A DNA stretch of 64,000 nt from Pedobacter frigoris. GTDB lineage: Bacteria > Bacteroidota > Bacteroidia > Sphingobacteriales > Sphingobacteriaceae. The notes under the pieces were generated by a model, which was not told the origin of the DNA, searched no databases, and worked only from the letters and a program-made list of their open reading frames with translations. Location: assembly GCF_005116445.1 (NCBI RefSeq), contig NZ_SWBQ01000001.1, forward strand, positions 1,178,001-1,242,000, given 5' to 3'. Positions 8,778 to 17,161 of the stretch are shown piece after piece (positions within the stretch are counted from its first letter, which is position 1; each line of letters opens with the position of its first letter). Made by a program: the position numbers and the translations under genes.

Positions 8778-9677
8778 GTGATTAATCAACCCTACATCAG
8801 ATCATTTAAAACTTACCTGAAACTGGAGCGCTCGCTCTCCGGTAATTCTGTTGATGCTTATTTGAATGACATTGCCAAACTCTTTCAATATTTTGATTCA
8901 ATCGATAAACAGCCTGATGTTAAGGAGATTGATAGCAGTCATTTAAAGTCATTTATTTCCTGGATCAATGAACTTGGGATGCTACCCAGTACCCAGGCCA
9001 GGGTCATCTCCGGACTAAAGTCTTTCTTTGGGTTCCTTCTCCTGGAAAACCTGATTACAACAGATCCTACTGAGCTTCTCGAGGCGCCAAGGCTTGCCAG
9101 AAAATTACCTGATACCCTAAACATACACGAAATCAATAGGCTGATTGATGCCATAGATGCTTCTAAACCGGACGGCGTACGTAGTAAAGCAATTATAGAA
9201 GTTTTATATAGTTGTGGTTTGAGGGTATCTGAACTCGTGGGGCTTCGGCTGTCTAACATCTTCGAAGAAGCTGGCTTTATCAAAGTCGTGGGAAAAGGCA
9301 ATAGAGAAAGAATAGTGCCGATTGGAGGCAGTGCGCTCAAGTATATGAACATCTACATCAGCGAAACCAGGGTGCATATCCCCATAAAAAAAGGATTTGA
9401 AGATTACATCTTTCTAAACCGTTCAGGTAGTTCACTGTCCCGCATATCAGTATTTACCATGATCAAGTCACTTGCGGAGAAAGTAGGCCTCAAGAAAGAC
9501 ATTAGTCCGCATACCTTCCGTCATTCCTTTGCTACGCATTTAATAGAAGGTGGTGCCGATTTGCGCGCAGTACAGGAAATGCTGGGCCATTCAAGTATTA
9601 CAACCACAGAGATCTATACACATCTGGACAGGGATTATCTCAGGGGCATCATTACAGACTTCCATCCACGGAGCTAG
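8778..9677 (+). CDS. xerD: Tyrosine recombinase XerD
   Basis: This enzyme resolves chromosome dimers at dif with XerC. The 299-residue length is that of XerD. An N-terminal SAM-like core-binding domain (about 5-90) precedes the catalytic domain with the full set R149 (CGLRVSEL), K173 (VGKGNRER), H245 and R248 (SPHTFRHSF), H271 (LGHSS) and nucleophile Y280 (IYTHLD). The start is a GTG at 8778. It is divergent from aroQ and surrounded by housekeeping genes, so it is the cellular recombinase and not a mobile-element integrase. Confidence 0.92.
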   Translation: MINQPYIRSFKTYLKLERSLSGNSVDAYLNDIAKLFQYFDSIDKQPDVKEIDSSHLKSFISWINELGMLPSTQARVISGLKSFFGFLLLENLITTDPTELLEAPRLARKLPDTLNIHEINRLIDAIDASKPDGVRSKAIIEVLYSCGLRVSELVGLRLSNIFEEAGFIKVVGKGNRERIVPIGGSALKYMNIYISETRVHIPIKKGFEDYIFLNRSGSSLSRISVFTMIKSLAEKVGLKKDISPHTFRHSFATHLIEGGADLRAVQEMLGHSSITTTEIYTHLDRDYLRGIITDFHPRS

Positions 9678-10522
9678 CGGACCAATCTGCATCGAACCAT
9701 CCTGTCCTTTCCCTGCATGTCTTTTTTCAGCACGATATCTGAAAAAGCTTGATTTCTGAGCATCTCCACCGTTTCTTTGCCCAGGTGTTCATTGATCTCA
9801 AAGTAAAGCAAGCCACCGTCTTTTAATGATTGCATCGCAAAATCTGCTATTGCCTCATAAAACACCAGGGGTTTTTCATTAGATACGAACAGCGCCAGAT
9901 GTGGTTCATGTGCAAACACATTCTGGTGCATTTCCTCTTGTTCATCTAATGTAATGTAAGGCGGATTACTTACGATAACATCAAATTTTTCTCTGCTGCA
10001 ATAAGTTCTAATGTCTGCTTCAGTGAAAATCACATCAGAGTTATTTAATGAAGCATTAGATACCGCTATCTTAAGTGATTCTTTAGATACATCCAGCCCA
10101 AAAACCACATTTCCCGGCAGCTTTTTCTCCAGTGTAATCGCTATACAACCGCTTCCGGTGCCTATATCTATAAATTTTAAGCCCTCTTTTAGTTTATAAT
10201 CTTCAATGATCCATTCCACCAATTCTTCCGTTTCCGGTCTCGGGATCAAAACAGATGGGGAAACATTAAAAGGAAGTCCGTAGAACTCAGTTTCACCCAG
10301 CACATATTGCATAGGTACTCCTGTCCGGAGTTCATCCATTGCCTTAATATAGGCATCGTAAACTGGTTTAGTTAGCTCATCTTCCTTCTTAAAAGTCACT
10401 TCTGCCCTGTTCAGTCCTGAGATATGGCCAGCTACAATATTAAAAATAGAAGTGATTTCAGTCTCTTCGTATAGGTCCTGTAATTGTACAGTAAAAAGTT
10501 GCAATACCTGCTTTAAATTCAT
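9674..10522 (-). CDS. prmC: Peptide chain release factor N5-glutamine methyltransferase
   Basis: PrmC methylates the GGQ glutamine of RF1/RF2. It has the N-terminal helical domain, the linker motif VLIPRPETEELVEW, SAM-binding DIGTGSGCIAI and the catalytic SNPPYI. The reading frame can be extended to a TTG at 10531, but that codon lies inside the TACTTTTG promoter box, so the ATG at 10522 is taken, giving 282 residues. It is divergent from ribD and convergent with xerD, overlapping the latter by 4 nt. Confidence 0.95.
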   Translation of the reverse strand: MNLKQVLQLFTVQLQDLYEETEITSIFNIVAGHISGLNRAEVTFKKEDELTKPVYDAYIKAMDELRTGVPMQYVLGETEFYGLPFNVSPSVLIPRPETEELVEWIIEDYKLKEGLKFIDIGTGSGCIAITLEKKLPGNVVFGLDVSKESLKIAVSNASLNNSDVIFTEADIRTYCSREKFDVIVSNPPYITLDEQEEMHQNVFAHEPHLALFVSNEKPLVFYEAIADFAMQSLKDGGLLYFEINEHLGKETVEMLRNQAFSDIVLKKDMQGKDRMVRCRLVR

Positions 10523-10528
10523 CCTATA

Positions 10529-10536
10529 CAAAAGTA
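10529..10536 (-). promoter_or_regulatory. -7 promoter box of prmC
   Basis: The minus strand reads TACTTTTG, a full match to TAnnTTTG, ending 6 nt before the prmC ATG. Its closeness to the start suggests a leaderless or very short-leader mRNA. It is back to back with the ribD box. Confidence 0.6.
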
Positions 10537-10557
10537 ACTAAATCGAACAATATACCT

Positions 10558-10565
10558 TACTTTTG
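10558..10565 (+). promoter_or_regulatory. -7 promoter box of ribD
   Basis: TACTTTTG matches TAnnTTTG and ends 5 nt before the ribD ATG. There is no room for an FMN riboswitch, so this ribD is not controlled by one. Confidence 0.6.
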
Positions 10566-10570
10566 CCACA

Positions 10571-11626
10571 ATGACCGACGAATTATATATGCAGCGATGC
10601 CTCGAACTGGCACAACTGGGGATGGGCAGTGTAAGTCCAAATCCTATGGTGGGCTGCGTCATTGTCTGCGGTAATAAGATCATAGGTGAAGGTTATCATG
10701 AAAAATACGGCCAGGCACATGCCGAAGTAAATGCCGTAAATCAGGTGCTTCAAACTTATGGTGAGCAGGCAGAAACGCTCCTTGCAGCTGCTACAGCATA
10801 TGTAAGTCTTGAGCCTTGCGCTCATTTCGGAAAAACACCTCCCTGCGCAGATCTGCTGATCAGACATCAGTTAAAAAAGGTGGTAATCGGCAACAGGGAT
10901 CCTTTTCCTGATGTCAACGGTAAAGGAATAGAACGCCTGAAAAACGCCGGCATCGACGTAGTATCCGGAGTTCTGGAAGAGGAATGTACGGCGGTCAACA
11001 AACGTTTCTTTACCCGTATTGGCCAGCAGAGACCCTATATCATCCTAAAATGGGCCACTACTGCCAATGGTTACTTTGCACCTAAAAATGCGGTACAGCA
11101 ATGGATCAGCGGGCCTTTGGCCAAGGTGCTCGTTCACAAATGGAGAACAGAAGAAGATGCAATTTTAGTTGGTAGCCAGACCGCTGTCGCCGATAACCCT
11201 CAACTCAGTTCTCGGGAATGGCCGGGAAAGAATCCTTTAAGAATTCTCATAGACCGCAAACTTAAAGTCCTTCAGTCCAATCACATTTATAATGATAATG
11301 CCAAAACCGTCATCTTCAATGAAGTAAAAACAGAGGTTGCAGGCAATATTCATTACATTCAGATGGAAGATATGCAATATTACCTTCCTCAGAAAATAGC
11401 TTTTCAGCTTTACCTCATGGATATACAGTCTGTTATTATTGAGGGCGGTGCAAATATCCTCAACCAGTTTATACAGGGCAACATATGGGATGAAGCCCGC
11501 GTTTTCACCTCGGGTACCTCATGGCAGGAAGGCATTTCTTCTCCCCAGGTCAATGGAGTCATCACCGCGCAATACCAAATAGATCAGGATCAGTTAACAA
11601 TCTATCAAAACCAACCAAATCAATGA
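10571..11626 (+). CDS. ribD: Bifunctional riboflavin deaminase/reductase RibD
   Basis: RibD carries out the second and third steps of riboflavin synthesis: deamination of the pyrimidine and NADPH reduction of the ribosyl chain. The N-terminal deaminase has zinc ligands H50 (HAEVNAV), C83 and C92 (EPCAHFGKTPPC) with catalytic E52. The reductase domain begins near residue 150 (RPYIILKWATTANG) and includes VGSQTAVADNPQL and VIIEGGANIL. Length 351 is normal. Its TGA overlaps the ATG of the next gene (ATGA), starting a four-gene rightward run. Confidence 0.96.
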   Translation: MTDELYMQRCLELAQLGMGSVSPNPMVGCVIVCGNKIIGEGYHEKYGQAHAEVNAVNQVLQTYGEQAETLLAAATAYVSLEPCAHFGKTPPCADLLIRHQLKKVVIGNRDPFPDVNGKGIERLKNAGIDVVSGVLEEECTAVNKRFFTRIGQQRPYIILKWATTANGYFAPKNAVQQWISGPLAKVLVHKWRTEEDAILVGSQTAVADNPQLSSREWPGKNPLRILIDRKLKVLQSNHIYNDNAKTVIFNEVKTEVAGNIHYIQMEDMQYYLPQKIAFQLYLMDIQSVIIEGGANILNQFIQGNIWDEARVFTSGTSWQEGISSPQVNGVITAQYQIDQDQLTIYQNQPNQ

Positions 11627-12489
11627 TTTACCTCATTATCAGCATATTTTGTAGTGTTACAGTAGCCGTACTTTTAAAACTTGCCAAAAGGTATAAAATT
11701 AGCATCCCACAAGCTGTAACCTGGAACTACCTTTTCGCCATCGGACTTAGTCTTTTCTTTTTTAAACCCGACTTATCGAAGATCATAACCGCCTCACCTG
11801 ATAAGATTTATCTTGCTTTAGGTGTATTGTTACCTGTTGTCTTTTGGTGCCTCGCAGCCTCTGTAAAGAACATAGGAATCGTAAAAACAGACATCGCGCA
11901 GCGTCTGTCACTCTTCATTCCCATTTTAGCCGCATATTTTCTTTTCAACGATCAGTTTAAGACGGTGAAGCTCATTGGCCTTGCAGTTGGCTTTACAGCG
12001 ATCTTTTTTACCCTATACAAAAAGAGCGGTAGCAAGACCAAAGGATCAGACTGGATCTACCCTGTTATGGTGTTTATCGGTTTTGGTGTAATCGATATCT
12101 TATTCAAGAAAGTTGCACAAATCAATAGCATACCTTATACGAGCTCACTCACCATTATTTTTACGCTGGCTTTCATCATTTCTATCGTTACATTGTTGTA
12201 CCTGGCCTTCATTAAAAAGCAGAAACTTCAGCTCATCAACTTCATCTGCGGCTGCATCCTGGGCTTTTTCAATTTCTTCAACATCTTGTTCTATTTAAAA
12301 GCTCACCAAGCCATGTCAAACGATCCTTCTACTGTTTTTGCGGGGATGAATATGGGCGTAATCATCGTTGGTAGCCTTGTTGGAATATTGATCTTTAAAG
12401 AAAAGCTAAACAAACTAAACTACCTGGGACTTGCGCTTGCTCTGGCTGCCATCATTTTAATTACCATATCACAGATCTATGCTGTTTGA
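11623..12489 (+). CDS. EamA/DMT-family transporter
   Basis: A 288-residue integral membrane protein with about ten hydrophobic helices in two halves, as in EamA drug/metabolite transporters. The ATG at 11623 overlaps the ribD stop by 4 nt and begins directly with the first helix (MIYLIISIFCSVTVAVLL); an earlier in-frame start would lie inside ribD. The end overlaps yigZ by 11 nt. Substrate unknown; neighbouring ribD makes a flavin-related metabolite one possibility, but only by position. Confidence 0.85.
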   Translation: MIYLIISIFCSVTVAVLLKLAKRYKISIPQAVTWNYLFAIGLSLFFFKPDLSKIITASPDKIYLALGVLLPVVFWCLAASVKNIGIVKTDIAQRLSLFIPILAAYFLFNDQFKTVKLIGLAVGFTAIFFTLYKKSGSKTKGSDWIYPVMVFIGFGVIDILFKKVAQINSIPYTSSLTIIFTLAFIISIVTLLYLAFIKKQKLQLINFICGCILGFFNFFNILFYLKAHQAMSNDPSTVFAGMNMGVIIVGSLVGILIFKEKLNKLNYLGLALALAAIILITISQIYAV

Positions 12490-13093
12490 TGATACTTATA
12501 AAACTATAAATGCTCCATCTGAAGGTATATTTCGTGACAAAGGCAGCAAGTTTATAGCCTACGCCTATCCCATTACCACTGATGAAGAAATAAAGTCTAT
12601 CCTTCAGAACCTACGTGCCGAACATGCTAAGGCAAGACATTTCTGCTGGGCTTTACGTCTCAGTCCCGACCGCAGTTTATTTCGCATACAGGATGACGGT
12701 GAACCATCAGGCACGGCGGGCCGACCAATACTCAATGCCATGCTCTCCGCAGATGTCACCAATCTACTGATCGTCGTTGTCAGGTATTTTGGAGGAACTT
12801 TACTAGGTGTCCCTGGACTGATCAATGCCTACAAAACTGCAGCGGTAGATGCAATAACAGCCGCCCAAATCATCGAGAAGACCGTAAACGATATCTATGA
12901 AGTTCAGTTTGATTACCTCGTGATGAATGACGTCATGAAACTGGTCAAGGATGAACAACTCAATGTACTCTCCCAGAATTTCGACAATTCTTGCAGCCTT
13001 AAATTTGAAGTCAGAAAGGCAAATTTGAATGCTGTGATCGGCAGATTTGATAAGATTGAAGGTGCAAAGCTAAAGTACCTGTATACCGCATAA
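12479..13093 (+). CDS. YigZ/IMPACT family protein
   Basis: A 204-residue protein of the UPF0029/IMPACT family, with the N-terminal RNase-H-like fold motifs KFIAYAYP, ARHFCWALRL, DDGEPSGTAGRPI and VVRYFGGTLLGVPGL, and a C-terminal ferredoxin-like domain. The eukaryotic relative IMPACT regulates translation; the bacterial role is not settled. It overlaps the transporter gene by 11 nt. Confidence 0.93.
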   Translation: MLFDDTYKTINAPSEGIFRDKGSKFIAYAYPITTDEEIKSILQNLRAEHAKARHFCWALRLSPDRSLFRIQDDGEPSGTAGRPILNAMLSADVTNLLIVVVRYFGGTLLGVPGLINAYKTAAVDAITAAQIIEKTVNDIYEVQFDYLVMNDVMKLVKDEQLNVLSQNFDNSCSLKFEVRKANLNAVIGRFDKIEGAKLKYLYTA

Positions 13094-13132
13094 AAGTATT
13101 TTCGAGCCATTGCGCTCCGCCCAATTATTCCT

Positions 13133-13140
13133 TAACTTTA
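13133..13140 (+). promoter_or_regulatory. Candidate -7 box before the phosphorylase gene
   Basis: TAACTTTA differs from TAnnTTTG at one base and ends 3 nt before the ATG at 13144. It follows the pattern seen at ribD, prmC and aroQ, but the match is imperfect. Confidence 0.35.
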
Positions 13141-13143
13141 AGC

Positions 13144-14013
13144 ATGCAACAGAAATTATCAGAAGCCGACCTGATCATCAATCCTGATGGCAGTATTTAC
13201 CACCTCAATATCAAACCTGAGGATCTTGCTCAGACCATCATCACAGTTGGTGATCCAGATCGTATATCTGAAGTATCTAAACATTTTGACCGCATAGAAC
13301 TTAAGAAAGGCAAACGGGAATTCATCACCCATACAGGATATATTGGTCAGAAGCGAATTACCTGTATCTCGACAGGCATCGGTACTGATAACATCGATAT
13401 CGTATTCAACGAATTGGATGCGCTGGTCAATATTGATTTCAATACCCGCCTGGTTAAATCCCAACTCACTTCATTAGACATCATACGCATCGGCACTTCC
13501 GGTGCCATTCAGCCCGACATACCAATGGGTACCATACTGGCCTCTTCTTTTGGCCTTGGCCTGGATGCACTCATGCAATATTATATTCATGAGCTTTCGG
13601 GTGATGAACACAGCATATTAGATAGTTTTAGGTCTGATTTTTCGCATATCAAAGGCATCACGCCCTATCTGACCGCTGCCGATCCCACATTGCTGAATAC
13701 CGTGGGAAAAGATATGGAACAAGGCATCACCGTTACTGCGCCGGGGTTTTATGCGCCACAGGGCCGACAAGTACGCGCCAGAAATGCTGTGCCAAATCTG
13801 ATTAACTTGTTGAACAGATTTAAATATCAAAACCACCGAATCACCAATTTGGAAATGGAAACAGCCGGCATCTACGCAATGGCGAAGGTCCTGGGACATA
13901 AAGCACTCTCGGTAAATGCTATTTTGGCAAGTCGCGTCAATTTTCAGTTCAGCAGCGAACCTGGCAAAGTAGTTGATAAGGCTATAAAGATGGTTTTAGA
14001 AAAATTAGTTTGA
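13144..14013 (+). CDS. Nucleoside phosphorylase (PNP/UDP family)
   Basis: A 289-residue cytoplasmic phosphorylase that splits nucleosides with phosphate. Family motifs are TVGDPDRI near the N-terminus (phosphate-binding), IRIGTSGAIQPDIPMG in the middle and NLEMETAGIYAMAKVLG, whose Glu-Met-Glu contacts ribose. The overall pattern is nearer to uridine phosphorylase than to purine-specific enzymes, but specificity cannot be fixed by reading. It is last in the ribD-EamA-yigZ run, 50 nt after yigZ, probably with its own promoter. Confidence 0.88.
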   Translation: MQQKLSEADLIINPDGSIYHLNIKPEDLAQTIITVGDPDRISEVSKHFDRIELKKGKREFITHTGYIGQKRITCISTGIGTDNIDIVFNELDALVNIDFNTRLVKSQLTSLDIIRIGTSGAIQPDIPMGTILASSFGLGLDALMQYYIHELSGDEHSILDSFRSDFSHIKGITPYLTAADPTLLNTVGKDMEQGITVTAPGFYAPQGRQVRARNAVPNLINLLNRFKYQNHRITNLEMETAGIYAMAKVLGHKALSVNAILASRVNFQFSSEPGKVVDKAIKMVLEKLV

Positions 14014-14108
14014 TATCCTTTTTGGGTCATTTTAACTATATTTCGATGAAATTATCAAACAAAGAACAGCACTATGATGTTCATTTAACAGATTAAACAA
14101 GAAGCAAT

Positions 14109-14429
14109 ATGTTTAGGAAAGTAAAAGATAAATTAAAAATATCACTCATCAGTTCACTATTAAAAGACTATGAGACAGAAGAATTAGAGTCGGGAAAAAG
14201 ATTAGTTTCAGTAATTGCAGGAGTTTATATCCTTCAGAAAGGAATCAGAAAGATCCGCAAACATCCCATTACAGCGTTTGAAGAAGTGGCTTTAGGAAGT
14301 ATCCTGTTGTACAGCGCAGCAAGTGGCCTCAATAAAAAGATCATCAAAAAGCCTGTAGAACCTGCCGACATAAGAAGAAACCAGATTCAGGGCAATGATC
14401 CAAGATCTGCTGTGCCTGCGTTCGTTTAG
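14109..14429 (+). CDS. Small hypothetical membrane-associated protein
   Basis: A 106-residue basic protein I do not recognise. It has an amphipathic N-terminus (FRKVKDKLKISLISSLLKDYE), two moderately hydrophobic stretches (RLVSVIAGVYILQKG and EEVALGSILLYSAASGL) separated by a basic segment, and a polar tail. It could be a small inner-membrane protein with two helices. It stands alone, 95 nt after the phosphorylase, and a ~100-bp hairpin repeat begins 15 nt after its stop. Confidence 0.6.
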   Translation: MFRKVKDKLKISLISSLLKDYETEELESGKRLVSVIAGVYILQKGIRKIRKHPITAFEEVALGSILLYSAASGLNKKIIKKPVEPADIRRNQIQGNDPRSAVPAFV

Positions 14430-14443
14430 GCACCAGCTATGCG

Positions 14444-14545
14444 CCCTGCTTTCCTTAAAATTCAGTGTCCGGGAAGGGACATAGGAACTATTTGTGCTTA
14501 TTCAGCGCAAATAGTTCCTATGTCCCAGAGCAGATCACTTAATTT
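14444..14545. repeat. Hairpin repeat family 1, copy A
   Basis: A ~102-nt element present again at 16981-17080 in the same orientation, with about nine substitutions and a 2-nt gap by eye. Its core is an inverted repeat, 14476-14494 with 14508-14526, perfect over 19 bp; with the inner TGCT/AGCG bases it makes a ~23-bp stem and a 5-nt loop. Its right end overlaps the last codons and stop of the GH92 gene (which ends at 14535). The hairpin could help end transcription from both converging genes, but there is no T-run. Confidence 0.8.
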
Positions 14546-16814
14546 TACCTGTCATGACAAAAGTCAATTTCCCGCCATTCGTAATATCAGCATGCTTTAT
14601 TTTAAACCCGTTTAAAGGCTTTCCATTCAGTAAAACCTTCGACACATATACGTTCTTGTCACTTTGGTTCAGCGCTTCTACGGTAAATGTCTTTCCATTT
14701 TCAAGAGAAAGTACTGCATTTTTAACTGCCGGACTTCCAAGTGCATACTCATCAGAACCAGGCGCTACCGGATAAAAGCCCAAAGAAGAAAATAGATACC
14801 AGGCACTCATTTGTCCGCAATCGTCGTTACCACCCAAACCATCAGGAGTCGATTTATACTGCATTTTTAAGATCATCCTGATTTTCTCCTGTGTTTTCCA
14901 TGGCTGACCAACCCAGTTATACAAATACGCAACATGATGTGCTGGCTCATTTCCATGTACATAACCACCTATAATCCCCTCACGCGTAATATCTTCCGTG
15001 TCAGCAAAAAACTCATCCGGCAGGTGCATGGAAAATAGAGAATCTAGTCTCGAAGCCACACGCTTAGCCCCGCCCATCTCTGCAATCATCTCTGAAGGAT
15101 CCTGAGGGACGAAGAAACTATAGTTCCAGGTGTTCCCCTCTATAAAACCCTGTCCATGCGTACTCAGTGCGTCAAATTCCTTTTTAAAAGAACCATCTGC
15201 CAGCTTAGGCCGCATAAAACCAATAGATTTATCAAATACATTCTTCCAGTTGCCCGCACGCTTGGTAAACTGAGCATACACACCATCCCTCCCCAGTTTT
15301 TTTGCGATCTGTGCAATGCACCAGTCGTCATAAGCATATTCCAAAGTATTCGAAACCGACGTTCCGCTGCGTTCAGCAGGAATATAACCCCGATCTATAT
15401 AATCACCTATCCCCTCATAATTGCGGTGATTAGCGGTCATGATACAGGCGTCCAGCGCCTTTTGGGCATCACCATTATATACCCCTTTGATAATGGCGTC
15501 GGCCAGTACCGACACACTATGGTAGCCGCTCATGCACCAGTTGTCATTTGCATAGTGCGACCAGATCGGCAGCATTTTCAATGCGCTCTGGTCATAATGC
15601 GCCATCATAGACTTCACCATATCATTATTACGCGAAGGCTGCATGATGTTAAAAAAGGGATGTAAAGCCCTGTAAGTATCCCATAACGAAAAGGTGGTGT
15701 AGTTTGTAAAACCATCTGCCTTATGCACGCCCTGGTCCAAACCTTTGTATTCCCCATTTACATCACTATAGTTCGTCGGATTGATGAAAGTGTGGTATAG
15801 TGCCGTATAAAAATTGACCTTATCATCTTCAGCTGCATCAATTTTTATTTTATTCAGCTCCTTATTCCAGTCGGCCTGCGCCTGTGTTTTAAATTTATTG
15901 AAGTCCCATCCCTGTGCTTCAGTTCTCATATTCATCAGCGCATTTTCCTGGCTCACCGGCGATAAAGCAAACTTGATCTGGACCTTTTCCTGCTCTTGTG
16001 TTGCAAAGTCAAAGTACATCCGGATGCATTTACCTGCTATTTCAGGAAAGTTTTTGGTCTGGTCAAACTTCCTCCAAAAACCCTTGTATGCCTGTGTCTT
16101 ATCAAAATTCTTCTGACCATAAGCTTTAAATGGCTTAGAGAATGTCATTGCGAAATACACGGTACGTGTGCGAGCCCATCCATTCGTTTGCCTATACCCG
16201 GTGATTAAGGTGTCATTCACTACCCTCACATACGTCCACACGGTTTTATCATCGTAATTATAAATGCCCGACATCAGGTCTAGGATAATATGAGAATCAT
16301 CTGATTTAGGAAAAGTATACTGATGTATCCCGACCCTGTTTGTCGCCGTCATTTCCGCGGTAATGTGATCATCATCCAGTTTTACCTTATAATACCCTGC
16401 TTCGGCTGTTTCGTTTGCATGAGAGAAAGCCGAACGGAATCCCGATTTAGGCTCATCAGCAATTCCGGGATTTAGCTGAAGCTTGCCTTGAGTAGGCATG
16501 ATCAGGAAATCGCCAAGATCAGAATGCCCTGTACCGCTAAAATGCGTATGACTGAAACCAACGATAGTCTTATCCTCATACTTATACCCTGCGCAGTACT
16601 TATACACTTCACCATTGTACTTACCATTCAGTTCATAAGACAAAGTATCAGTATCAGGACTCAACTGCACCGCACCAAAAGGCACCGTCGCTCCCGGATA
16701 AGTATGTCCCATTTTTTGCGTACCAATAATTGGCCTCACATATTTCACCAGATTCTGCTGGGCACTGGCCATTACCGGCGACAATAATAAACAGTACAAT
16801 AATACCTTCTTCAT
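14535..16814 (-). CDS. GH92 family alpha-mannosidase, secreted
   Basis: A 759-residue exported glycosidase with a signal peptide ending in ASAQ. GH92 enzymes are calcium-dependent, inverting exo-alpha-mannosidases, often alpha-1,2-specific. Family blocks in order are VRPIIGT, HTYPGATVPFGAVQLSPDT, GFSHTHFSGTG, SLWDTYRALHPFFNI, the catalytic region VHGNEPAHHVAYLYNW with its conserved Glu, and GGNDDCGQMSAWYLFSSLGFYP. It stands alone between the two copies of a hairpin repeat and is not next to SusC/SusD genes. It likely trims mannose from mannoproteins or N-glycans in the periplasm. Confidence 0.95.
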   Translation of the reverse strand: MKKVLLYCLLLSPVMASAQQNLVKYVRPIIGTQKMGHTYPGATVPFGAVQLSPDTDTLSYELNGKYNGEVYKYCAGYKYEDKTIVGFSHTHFSGTGHSDLGDFLIMPTQGKLQLNPGIADEPKSGFRSAFSHANETAEAGYYKVKLDDDHITAEMTATNRVGIHQYTFPKSDDSHIILDLMSGIYNYDDKTVWTYVRVVNDTLITGYRQTNGWARTRTVYFAMTFSKPFKAYGQKNFDKTQAYKGFWRKFDQTKNFPEIAGKCIRMYFDFATQEQEKVQIKFALSPVSQENALMNMRTEAQGWDFNKFKTQAQADWNKELNKIKIDAAEDDKVNFYTALYHTFINPTNYSDVNGEYKGLDQGVHKADGFTNYTTFSLWDTYRALHPFFNIMQPSRNNDMVKSMMAHYDQSALKMLPIWSHYANDNWCMSGYHSVSVLADAIIKGVYNGDAQKALDACIMTANHRNYEGIGDYIDRGYIPAERSGTSVSNTLEYAYDDWCIAQIAKKLGRDGVYAQFTKRAGNWKNVFDKSIGFMRPKLADGSFKKEFDALSTHGQGFIEGNTWNYSFFVPQDPSEMIAEMGGAKRVASRLDSLFSMHLPDEFFADTEDITREGIIGGYVHGNEPAHHVAYLYNWVGQPWKTQEKIRMILKMQYKSTPDGLGGNDDCGQMSAWYLFSSLGFYPVAPGSDEYALGSPAVKNAVLSLENGKTFTVEALNQSDKNVYVSKVLLNGKPLNGFKIKHADITNGGKLTFVMTGKIK

Positions 16815-16980
16815 TATATGGTTGTTTGATAAGGCTAATATAAAAATTTATTTAACAAAAACCTGCTTAAATCATTTGCTAATACGTTTGTGTTGTATTC
16901 TCAATCACCAATAACAACAGCTCTGGAAACCCCCAGTTATATACTCTTCAATACCCATTCCATCCCCACCTTCCTCACCT

Positions 16981-17080
16981 CCCTGCTGTCCTAAAAATTC
17001 AGTGTCTGGGATGGGACATAGGAACTATTTGCGCTTCTTCAGCGCAACTGGTTCCAGTCCCGGAGCAGATCACTTAATTT
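16981..17080. repeat. Hairpin repeat family 1, copy B
   Basis: Same orientation as copy A at 14444-14545 and still containing the bases that form the GH92 stop codon there (CACTTAATTT at its right end). The inner hairpin TTGCGCT/AGCGCAA is a perfect 7-bp stem, but the outer stem is degenerate because the right arm has lost 2 nt and gained mismatches. It lies between GH92 and the mnmA promoter. Confidence 0.8.
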
Positions 17081-17101
17081 CCTAACTTCAAACAAATCCC
17101 T

Positions 17102-17109
17102 TACCTTTG
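17102..17109 (+). promoter_or_regulatory. -7 promoter box of mnmA
   Basis: TACCTTTG fits TAnnTTTG. It lies 52 nt before the mnmA ATG and just after repeat copy B, so this gene has a normal leader, unlike ribD or aroQ. Confidence 0.5.
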
Positions 17110-17161
17110 CACGCTATAATATTAATCACCGGACCTTGAACCCGGGGCAGCATTAAAACAC

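Larger units (their letters stand above)
16815..17161. other. 347-bp intergenic region between GH92 and mnmA
   Basis: It holds the divergent promoters of the GH92 gene and mnmA, the second copy of hairpin repeat family 1 (16981-17080), and a pyrimidine-rich stretch (about 16940-16985) of unknown meaning. I see no coding frame in it. Confidence 0.7.

Noticed and set aside
8778..9677. Tyrosine recombinase as a mark of an integrated element
   Set aside because: Length, motifs and the aroQ/prmC neighbourhood are those of chromosomal XerD; no attachment-site repeats, tRNA or phage genes are nearby.
10523..10531. Upstream TTG start for prmC
   Set aside because: The codon lies within the TACTTTTG promoter box, so it would probably not be transcribed.
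15156..15665. A 169-codon open frame antisense to GH92
   Set aside because: Fully inside the conserved GH92 catalytic region; a frame shadow.
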